Program-made: the position numbers and the translations under genes
In this document: positions 1 through 8,330 of the stretch, in pieces
Numbering within the stretch: the first letter of the stretch is position 1
Layout: the number at the start of each line of letters is the position of its first letter
Notes under the pieces: model-generated
What the model was told of the DNA's origin: nothing
Database searches by the model: none
The model's input: only the letters and a program-made list of their open reading frames with translations
Source: Salpingoeca rosetta
Lineage: Eukaryota; Opisthokonta; Choanoflagellata; Craspedida; Salpingoecidae
Assembly (NCBI RefSeq): GCF_000188695.1
Contig: NW_004754927.1
Coordinates: 1,796,617 to 1,814,116 of the forward strand
Reading direction: 5' to 3'
DNA length: 17,500 nt

Positions 1-207
1 TTAAGTGGACACCTGGACACCATGCACGGCTTCACTGTGCGAATGTTCTTGTGCTGACAGGCACGTTGCCCTTTGTTCCACTCTACGTGCTTAGTCGTCG
101 GCCATTCTGCTTCCCGTGTTGTTCTCACGTGACGTACGACCTTACTTGCTTGCGTTTGTGTTGTTGTGTCTGGTCTGCTCTCGGCTTTGTGCCACGTTAC
201 TGTTCAG
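1..207 (+). other. Unresolved 5' part of SEC11
   Basis: This stretch lies upstream of the first SEC11 exon that can be placed. The reading frame of the Gly-Ser-Met-Glu-Pro exon is open back to a stop at 92-94 and encodes a hydrophobic run. It does not match the highly conserved Ser-Pro-Ile-Val-Val-Val-Leu strand that normally precedes the catalytic serine. A long pyrimidine-rich run ending in TTCAG at 203-207 looks like a 3' splice site, so most of this stretch is probably intron. Upstream exons may lie here or outside the window. Confidence 0.5.
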
Positions 208-1499
208 CGGAAGCATGGAGCCTGCTTTCACACGTGGCGATCTGCTGTTTCTCACCAACGACAAGTCAGACCCCATCCGCGTCGGTGAAATCCTCGTCTT
301 TAAGGTGAAACCTACATCCACTGCTGCGTCAGCCAGCTGGCACCTGCACGAATTGGGTTGTTGAACGTCGGTATCTGTCGGTGTACATCGGTGTACGTCG
401 ATGTACATTGGTGGGTTCACGCGCATCAATTTTTTCTGAAGCTTTCACGCTCATACCCAAACACGCACACACGGCACACTCACACGATCTGCCTGCCTTG
501 CATCGACTCATGTGGCAGGTCCGAGGGCGAGACATACCCATTGTACATCGCGTGCTGAAACTGCATGAAGAGTAAGTATTACATTTGTTGTGTGTGTGTG
601 TGCGTGTGCGTGTGTATGTGTGAGAGTGAAGCTTGTTTGATTGGTTGGTTAGTTGATTGTTTGATTGTTTGATTGGTTGATTGGTTGATTGGTTGGTGAG
701 TTGATTGGTTGATGGTTTAGTTGATTGTTTGGTGCGTGCACACACGCATGCACAGATGCACAGTGTGTAATGTGGACACGATACTCTCAGTCGCACAGCA
801 TTGTGCCTTGAATCGCTTTGTGTTCACGCATGCTGCATTGTGTTTGGTTTGACACCCCCTCCGAACAGTCACAACGGCAACTTGAAGTTCTTGACCAAGG
901 GAGACAACAACCGGGTGGACGACAGGGGCCTCTACGCACAGGTATGCCATGCCTATTGCCTCGCTGATACTGTTTGACTGCATGTTGTGAATGCGAATAC
1001 CGCATGTGGGCAGCTGTTGAGCAAGCGCCGTGCTAATCACGTGTGCGTGTTATGTGTGCGTTTGCCATGTGCTATGTGTGTTGTGTTCGTTTGTGTGCAG
1101 GACCAGTTGTGGCTTCACCCCGACGATGTTGTTGGCAGAGCGAGAGCGTAAGCCACGAATGGGTGTTGGTGTTGTTGGTGGTGTTGTTAGCGGTGTTGGT
1201 GGTGTTGTTAGCGGTGTTGGTGATGTTGGGCCATTGAGCGATGAGCGACCTGATGGGAGAATGAGAAGTGGCGCATGTGCACAATTCCCTGGTGGATGCT
1301 CACGTATGTGTACGTGTGAATACCTGGGTACGTGGTCACGTTCCCGCTTTGCACGACAGGTTCATTCCATATGTTGGCATTGTCACGATCCTCATGAACG
1401 ACTTCCCTTTCCTCAAGGTGAGAGCCGCAACAGAAGCAACACCAGTCGTGTTTGCTCTTGTTGACGTATATAACACACACTTACAGACGGAGAGAGAGA

Positions 1500-1534
<35 letters not shown>

Positions 1535-1696
1535 TGTGTGTGTGTGTGTGAGAGTGAGAGTGTGTGAGAGAGAGAGACAGACAGACAGACAGACACACGC
1601 GCGCGCTCTCTCTCAACCCCTCTCTCATATCCTGCTCTGTCGCAGTTTGTGCTGTTGGGAGTACTTGGCCTTTACATGTTGCTGAACAGAGAATAG
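208..1696 (+). CDS. SEC11: Signal peptidase complex catalytic subunit SEC11 (5' partial, six exons)
   Basis: Catalytic serine protease of the ER signal peptidase complex, which removes signal peptides from secretory proteins. Exons are 208-304, 519-571, 869-941, 1101-1147, 1360-1417 and 1646-1696 (TAG stop). All are bounded by GT/AG, and the phases join without a break into 125 complete codons. Family signatures are visible in order: [17 protein letters not shown] with the catalytic Ser; [26 protein letters not shown] with the catalytic His; KFLTKGDNN and DDRGLY with the conserved Asp residues; [26 protein letters not shown]; and a hydrophobic C-terminal end finishing LLNRE. This covers nearly all of the lumenal domain of the usual ~180-residue protein. 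The N-terminal membrane anchor is not confidently seen. Identity is secure from these motifs; the 5' boundary is uncertain. Confidence 0.95.
367..412. repeat. Degenerate TCGGTGTACA-type tandem repeat in SEC11 intron
   Basis: About four imperfect copies of a 10-12 base unit (CGGTGTACATCG, CGGTGTACGTCG, GATGTACATTGG and relatives) lie within the first placed SEC11 intron. Confidence 0.5.
636..735. repeat. Degenerate GATTGGTT/GATTGTTT repeat in SEC11 intron
   Basis: A run of imperfect GATTGGTT, GATTGTTT and GTTGATTG units fills about 100 bases of the intron between the exons at 519-571 and 869-941. A short GT-rich tract (588-622) precedes it, near the donor. Confidence 0.7.
1158..1230. repeat. 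~21-24 bp minisatellite in SEC11 intron
   Basis: GGTGTTGGTGGTGTTGTTAG-type units recur about three times with small changes just downstream of the donor at 1148. Confidence 0.65.
1490..1618. repeat. Compound (GA)n/(GT)n/(CAGA)n microsatellite in last SEC11 intron
   Basis: Alternating blocks of GA and GT dinucleotides run into CAGA tetranucleotides and then CGCG and CTCT. The block sits between the exons at 1360-1417 and 1646-1696. It creates long spurious ORFs on both strands. Confidence 0.85.
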
Positions 1697-1823
1697 GAGC
1701 TGCCACACCACACCAAGTGCAACCTCCCGCCCCCTTCTTCATCCCTCAAATGCCCTCATTGCCTTGTTGCTCTCACACGTGCACCCTCATATGGCAACCC
1801 AGCATGGTCTAGCATGCGTACCT

Positions 1824-1824
<1 letters not shown>

Positions 1825-1885
<61 letters not shown>
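1825..1885. repeat. (CA)n microsatellite, ~30 copies
   Basis: An uninterrupted CA dinucleotide run in the intergenic region 3' of SEC11. Confidence 0.95.
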
Positions 1886-1886
<1 letters not shown>

Positions 1887-2172
1887 ATCGACCAATTCTC
1901 TTTGCTCTTGCTGTGTTGTTTGTTTGGTTGTTTGTGCTCTGTTGGTGTGTACTGCTACTGTCACACCGCAACAAATGAATGAAAATGAACCAACGAATGA
2001 ATGCTTGAATGAACGGAGGGCGGAACTGTGGTTGATGGGTAACGAAACGATACAAACACGGTAACAGCTGGGGATGAGGAAAGGGGTCATTCGCGTGACA
2101 GAGGGGATGGATGGTGTTGGCGGCAACGCAAATATGTTTGTTCTGCACCCAGACACGATAAAAAACCGCAGG

Positions 2173-2174
<2 letters not shown>

Positions 2175-2266
<92 letters not shown>

Positions 2267-2285
2267 ACACACCCCCACACACACA
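2175..2285. repeat. (CA)n microsatellite, ~45 copies plus degenerate tail
   Basis: Nearly perfect AC dinucleotides run from 2175 to 2265, followed by CCACACACCC variants. The array lies just beyond the proposed stop of the PTB gene. Confidence 0.95.
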
Positions 2286-2334
2286 AGACACAGGGGCGGG
2301 GGTTGGTGTGGACTGGAGATGACGGTGCAGCACA

Positions 2335-2495
2335 TCATTTGGCGTCGATGAACCTGAAATGGACGATTCCATGATCACAGCAGCGTGAGTGAGCGTGTAC
2401 ACGTGCTAGAGAGGGGAGGGGGCTGAACCAAGCCCAGGAGCGATTGTCAAGGGCTACACATGAACACAAGCACATGTGCATGCACTGATACAAAC

Positions 2496-2526
<31 letters not shown>

Positions 2527-3164
2527 CGCATACCCACACGCACACAGACATACACACACGCAAACAGGCATACACACACGCACCTGTGAAGGGTTTGGAA
2601 GAAAGCATCGTACTGCTGTGTCTTAAAGCAGTAGAGACCAAAATACGACTTGTGCACGCGGCCAACCTCGAGGGAGAGCGTGTGCAGCGTTCGCTCGACA
2701 CTGAACCTGTGGATGTGTGAATGTGTGAGAGTGTGTGTGGCGCATGGACACATGTCATTGTGGCAGCGAGACCTTCGCATCAGCATCTGCCGATCTCTCT
2801 CACACACTCACACACACACGCACACTCACACAAGCACATAGAAACACAGACACACACAGACGCAGACACACACACACACACACAGGAACACAGAAGCACA
2901 CAGAAACACAGACACAGACACACACACACACATGACAAGGCATGTTCCTCACCGCTTGATTTCGTTGTACTTGACCTCCCAGACGAGGTTGTGGGAGTGC
3001 GGTGTGAGGAGCACGAGGTTGTGTTCGCGGCATTGGGCGATGAAGGTGCCATTCAGGCCTGCCAGTCACATCAACCCACCCATTGAGGGACGCCACAGCG
3101 ACAATGTGGTAGGTGAGGTGCGATGTAGCACACTGAGAGACACAAGCTGACACACTTGCCAATG

Positions 3165-3197
<33 letters not shown>

Positions 3198-5440
3198 CCC
3201 GCTCCCCATTCGCATGCACCGGCATAAGCAGCGTACCGAGGGCGTTGGTGGTGGACGTCGGCGTGACCAGCACAACGAACGAGTGATACCGCGACGATGA
3301 CGACGACGACGACGATGTGGCGTGTGGTGGCCGCACAGCTGTCACAGCGCGCACGGTTGGTGGCTGTTGTGCTGCTGTCATCCTCGTCATCATCACAGGA
3401 GCTGCGCTGCTGTCTGTCGGGTGAGAGTGGCGGCGGTCGCGCGGTTGCATCACGTGTACCGTTGTTGGGTGCGTGACAGGCATCACGGGGTGGCACAGGC
3501 CAGGATCGCATGACGCAACCAGCGTGTTTACAGACAGGTGCTTGTGTGCGCGGCCACCGCCGCTCTTGCGACCGCCATGCACACGTGCGTCTTGACGATG
3601 GTGCTGGCGGTGGTGGTGGTGTGGTGAATGGCGAGGTGTTGGGCTGACGAACAGTCGGGACTGGTGGCGGGCGTTTCGCTGCTGCCGCGCCGTCATCTCC
3701 ACCATGTGCTGCTCGCGGGGATCTGCGGGCAGCGGCATCGTGAGCATGTCGTGGTGTGCTTTACTCCTCCTCTTCTCCTTGGCGCGCTTTTCCTTCTTCA
3801 GCTTCTTGTGTGCCTGCCGCCTTGCCTCTCGCTCGCGCTGTCCCGTGCCATCGTCTCCACTGCTGCTGCTGCTGCCGCCTCCTCCACTGCTTGTGCTTCC
3901 TTTTGGTGAGCGGCGTCGGTGGCGGTGGCGATGATGATGTTGCTGGTGCTGGTGCTGGTGCACTTGCTGATGGTGGTGGTGGTGGTGGTGGTTGTATGCG
4001 CTGTCATGGACTGTCAGCGGCATTGTTGTGCTTGCGGCAGCTGGCTGCTGGTGTGATGGACTGTTGGTGTTGCCGTTGTTGATGCTGCCAGTGCTCTTGC
4101 CAGCGTCGGGTTTGTGGTGATGGTGGTGGTGGTGCGGGGAAGCTGTGCGGCGAGCAACGCGGGACGGGGAGGTGGCCGGGTTTGCACGTGCTGGGGATGC
4201 CAGGGGAGATGACGCTGGCGAGAAGGACGCGGCGGAGGAAGGCGGTGTCAGTGATGAGGGTGGGTCAGCAACGGGCTGATGCGCGTGGGCCAGCACCAGC
4301 CGCGCGTGCTTTGGCCACGTGTTGCGAGCAGCTGGTGACGAGCGAGAGGCGGGTCGTTCGTAGTGATGGCCGTGCTGCTGCTGTTGGTGCTGCTGTTGGT
4401 GTTGTTGTTGTTGGTGGTGGTGCTGTGGTGGGGAGGGCAGGGGGCGGTTGGCAAGCTGTTGCCGCTGGGCAGCCGTTGATGGTGGCTGTGCTGACTGCAC
4501 TGCGCGCACTTCCTCACGTCGGTCTGGCGTGTCGTTGTGGTGATGGTTGCTGCTGCTGCTACCGATGCTGCTGCTGCTGCTGTTGTTCATGCGCCGAACG
4601 AGTTGTGAGCTCTGCACATCCAGCAGCGTGGCGTACAGCTCCATGTCCGCCTCCTCTTCTTCGTCAATCTGAGAATGGCAAATTGGACAATGGAGCGGCA
4701 GGGATGGGTGGTTGAGGAGTGAATGGTGATGGACATTCAAGTCGCCAACAAAGGCGCACCACATACACACACACACTCGAACAAACAAACGAACAAACAA
4801 ACGAACAAACAAACGAACAAACGCGCGCGCGCGCACACACACACACACACTCGCGCGCGCATTCCTCCGCCTTTTGGCATGATGCTTATCATGTGTTCGC
4901 GCAGATATAGCACGCACCTCGCTGCGCGGAGTCTCTGGGACGGTGCTGCGTGGCGGTGACGATTGCAGGTGGAGGAGCATGTCACTGAGGGCTTCCACAT
5001 CTGCCTCAAAGGGCGTGCGTTTGGTGCGCGGTGGTGTTGGCGAACCCATGTCCTGCGTGTCACTGTCTGAGCAAGGCGACGACGCCGATGAAGACGAACA
5101 CGTCTTGTGCGAGTCCACATGCGACGGATCGCAATCCTTGACGTGGTGCACACAGATGCCGCTGTCGTTGGCGTTGAGCGGGTACGCACTGCTGGTTGCG
5201 GCAGCGTGCTTCATGCCTGCGTCCTCGTGGTCAGACATGTCAAACGCGGGTTCCAGCTCCGGTGTGGCCGCGCGAACTAGGGCTGCTGCAGAGGAAAACA
5301 CGTCGCTCTTGCGCTGTGACGCTGGCCCAGGGTATGGTGGTGGCGGATGGCTGTGAAAACCGCGGGGGAAGGGGTTGGATGTGGCGCAAAAGTGAGGTCA
5401 TGAGAGATGAGGTGACGTACGGAAGGGAATAAGGAGAAGT

Positions 5441-5535
<95 letters not shown>

Positions 5536-5812
5536 AAGGACCTAGATTGATGCACAGAAAGAGGTACAGAGAGAAACAGAAGCATCCACACACACATACA
5601 CACATGCATACACACATACATACATACACACACATACATACATACATACATACATACATACATACATACATACATACATACATACATACATACACACACC
5701 TGAAGACGGGAGCGGATGATTTGGGCTGTGGCTGTGGCTTGGAGGCGACGCTGGAAGGGTACGGCTTTGCTGCAGCCGTGGCAAGGAAGACGTCGAGTGG
5801 GCGGAAAGCCAT
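2335..5812 (-). CDS. PTB (IRS-type) docking/adaptor protein with low-complexity middle, six exons
   Basis: Exons, 5' to 3' on the minus strand: 5812-5700, 5350-4918, 4668-3237, 3058-2953, 2706-2584, 2353-2335. Phases agree and give 741 residues. Near the N terminus lies PPPPY (residues 40-44), a WW-ligand PPxY. RPLPSPP (257-263) fits a class I SH3 ligand. The middle is rich in Ser, His, Gln and Asn, with a poly-His/Gln block near 407-431 and a Lys/Arg-rich helix near 459-489. Residues ~643-741 read as an IRS-type PTB domain: FVVLVTP, LGLNGTF, LVLLTP, LVWEVKYNEIKRF, LEVGR, FGLYCFKTQ and a terminal YDAFFQTLHRF helix. Such domains bind phosphotyrosine (NPxY) sites on receptors, so a membrane-proximal docking role is inferred. 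The start ATG at 5812 is the first in frame. The last exon is only 19 bases and is the least certain part; exact orthology is unknown. Confidence 0.85.
2500..2583. repeat. (CAGA)n and CA-rich tract in last PTB-gene intron
   Basis: Six CAGA units (2500-2524) are followed by ACGCATACAC-type CA-rich sequence ending exactly at the donor. In the gene's sense strand this is a GT-rich tract starting at the 5' splice site. Confidence 0.8.
2795..2935. repeat. CA-rich microsatellite in PTB-gene intron
   Basis: Interrupted (CA)n with CAGA and CACAGAAACACAGA units in the intron between the exons at 3058-2953 and 2706-2584. It lies on the donor side and is GT-rich in sense. Confidence 0.85.
3165..3197. 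repeat. (CAA)11 microsatellite in PTB-gene intron
   Basis: An uninterrupted CAA run between the exons ending at 3237 and starting at 3058. It reads TTG/GTT in the sense direction. Confidence 0.9.
4780..4860. repeat. 12-bp CAAACAAACGAA repeat plus (CG)n/(CA)n in in-frame intron
   Basis: About three and a half copies of a 12-base unit are followed by CGCGCG and CACACA runs. They sit inside the 249-base second intron of the PTB gene. Confidence 0.8.
5441..5532. repeat. (GA)n microsatellite, ~45 copies
   Basis: A nearly perfect GA run in the first intron of the PTB gene. In sense it is a (CT)n pyrimidine tract upstream of the 3' splice site at 5351. Confidence 0.95.
5587..5698. repeat. CATA/CACA tetranucleotide microsatellite at a donor site
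   Basis: CATACATA and CACACATA units run up to the donor of PTB-gene exon 1 (GT at 5699-5698). In sense, the intron opens directly with GTGTGTGTATGTATG. Confidence 0.9.
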
Positions 5813-6146
5813 ATTGGGTGCTGATCAGTTACGCGATCGCGAACAGCAAGCGAGCTCGCAAACGAGGCTTGGCGTGGTTCCTCTCAGGGGACGTGAGTGT
5901 AAAATGGCACAGCGAGGGGGGCGGCAAAGCAACGAAGCCAGCCGTTGGCGTGGTCCCGACTCCAGTCGCGACCCTGTTTCGTTGCACGGAACGAGACCTT
6001 CCTCCTTTGGGGTGTTGGTGTAGTTGGTGGTTGTTCGTGTTGTTGTTGTGATTGGTGTTTGGTGAGTTTGCTCTTGCGATGTTGCGTATGCTGGTGGTGT
6101 GTTGTTTGCTGGAGGTGTGCTGTGCTTGCTGAGCCTTTGCTTTCAG

Positions 6147-6329
6147 ATGGAGCGCGCCACAAGCAAGAACAACAACAACAACACACAATGCACAACACCC
6201 AACACACAACACACGGCCCAGCTTCAGCCACACCAACCAAACGACGACGACGGCACAACCAATTCTTCTGCGGGGTTTGCAACGGTCGTGTGCACTGTTT
6301 GCGGGCCAACCCATGCATGTGTGCAGTGA
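6147..6329 (+). CDS. Possible plus-strand exon or small protein, unrecognised
   Basis: The segment begins with ATG immediately after a strong 3' splice-site-like sequence (TTTGCTTTCAG, ending 6146). A GTGAGT donor-like site lies at 6061, 86 bases upstream. It encodes 60 residues starting MERATSKNNNNN: Asn/Gln/Thr-rich with a few Cys toward the end (VVCTVCGP), then a stop. No family is recognised. A further exon may follow the acceptor-like CACACAG near 6558. The composition could be non-coding, so this is only a candidate for a gene divergent from the PTB gene. Confidence 0.2.
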   Translation: MERATSKNNNNNTQCTTPNTQHTAQLQPHQPNDDDGTTNSSAGFATVVCTVCGPTHACVQ

Positions 6330-6630
6330 CGGTGTGACGACCGCCTACCCATCAGCGCCCTCGCCCGTCAATTCGCGCTGTTGGGTGGCAGTTTCCCGGC
6401 TGCGATTACTGCTGTGCTCTGCCCCCTGGTTGGAGACGTGCTCCTTTGCCAGCCAACTGTGCTTCCCTTGCTTCGAGGCAGCCGCCATTGTCACGCAACC
6501 ACCTCCGTTCCCCCTCGTCCACCCAACTGTCCTTATTGCTTCGTGCTTTGCACACAGTGGCACGGTTGTATCATGAGAAAATTGACTTTCATGTCAACAT
6601 TTTTCCTACTTGTGTTGTGTCACTGGTTGT

Positions 6631-6773
<143 letters not shown>

Positions 6774-7055
6774 CGTCTGCCCATCGTGTCTCACATTGTC
6801 ACATCACGCGTTTGTTTAGGTGTTTGTTAAATGTCACCAACGTGCATAGGTGTGTGTGTGTGTGGACTGAAGGGCGGTGCGCCAAATAAGAGTAACATGT
6901 CGGAGGTAACAGAGCAGGAAATACCATAGAACAAGCAAAGGAGAGGGGAAAGAGAAGAAGAAGGCAGAAGAAGCACACCACGAGCGCCTCCCAGCACAGT
7001 ACATCAAATCACAGGATATCACACAATAGCACAGCACAGCGGAGCGTACTACATG

Positions 7056-8067
7056 TTACTGGGTGTCTGGCTGCGGGCTCATGTCGTGCTGGAGCGATGA
7101 GGCCGTGGAGGAAGACGTCGCAAGAGACGACTTGGCACCGAGTGCCATGCCCTTTGGAACGCTGTACACGCGCTGCTTCGCCAGCCCAGATCTGTGTTGT
7201 AGGCTCCCCGTGCGGCTGGGCCGACTGCTGGTGCTCGCCGACCCTTTGCTGCTGGTGCTCCCGCCCATCGTGTTGCTGCGGCTGAGCGTGGTGGAGCGGC
7301 TGGCGCTGCTGCTGGACGTGTGCCGCACCAGCTCCCGAAACGCCCGGTCGTCCAACAGGTTGCTCGTCAGCCGTGGCAGCCGCGTTCCGTTGACAAGCGC
7401 AAGCTGGCGCGTTGTGAGCGTTTCCAACACCTCTGCCATTGATCCGCGCTGGATGCTTGTTCCGCACACGTGGCAGCCGTCCTTGGACGCATCAATCTGC
7501 AGGTGGTGGCAGCGGCCCTGGGCGTCGAGGATGGACAGGATGCACGCATCCGCTACAGACGTGCTCCGTCGCAGCACATACACCCCTGCAAGACAAGGCG
7601 TGGTGGGTGGCAGTGGTGCGTGAGGAGGGGGGGGGGTGGAGCAGAGGGAGGCACACACACACACATACATACACAAATACATACACAAATACATACACAC
7701 ACAGACACACACAGACACACACACACACACACACACGCAAGTACGCACACACACACACGCACGCACGCAAGTACGCACACACACAGACTGACAGACACAG
7801 AAACGCACATACACAGACACAGACACGCACAGACACACACAAATACGCACACACCTCCTTGTCTGTGTTGGGCAAAGTGCTGCAGCAAGAGGGCCTCTGC
7901 CTTTGGGCGGGTGAATCCGTATGGGAGTGCGCCGGGGAAGCTGCTGCGCTCCAGCAATCGCGTGTCCTCGGTGTACGGGACCGTATATCCACCCGCCATT
8001 CGCGCCCGCAGTGACGGCTCCTCAAAGAAGCTGTCGCGACACGAGAGGGTGTGTGCATGTGTGTGTG

Positions 8068-8113
<46 letters not shown>

Positions 8114-8293
8114 CGTGTGCGTGTGTGTGCGAGCGTGAGCGTGAGCGTGTGTGTACATGGATGAAGCACGTACACAGGAGGTACACAGGAGGTACGCGAG
8201 CTCAAGCAAGCAGAAGAGACGGGAAGCAGGCACACGACCAGCAAACCACACCAACCAAACCAAAAGAACACGGCAAAGTTTGAGCCAACAGAC

Positions 8294-8330
<37 letters not shown>

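Larger units (their letters stand above)
1697..2334. other. Intergenic region between convergent SEC11 and PTB genes
   Basis: No coding potential is seen beyond the repeats. The region holds two long (CA)n arrays (1825-1885 and 2175-2265) and should contain the 3' UTRs of both flanking genes. No clear AATAAA signal was found. Confidence 0.6.

Noticed and set aside
51..95. Frame-3 peptide [14 protein letters not shown], resembling the SEC11 stretch before GSMEP
   Set aside because: It aligns loosely with ITGSESPIVVVLS, but no GT donor in the needed phase follows it, so it cannot be joined to the exon at 208 by standard splicing.
1809..2402. Long minus-strand ORFs of poly Val-Cys and plus-strand poly Thr-His
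   Set aside because: They arise wholly from (CA)n/(GT)n arrays, which are open in several frames at once. The same holds for the SLSLSL, MYVCMYVC, IHTYIHTY, poly-Leu and poly-Val ORFs.
4182..4715. Plus-strand 177-residue ORF antisense to the PTB gene
   Set aside because: It is the shadow of the Gln/His/Ser-rich exon on the other strand; no domain or splice logic supports it.
2800..5301. Single 833-residue minus-strand ORF as one exon
   Set aside because: It reads through a clear 249-base intron and past a donor at 3236 into repeat-derived VCVCV sequence. The PTB domain is only restored by splicing to the exons at 3058-2953 and 2706-2584.
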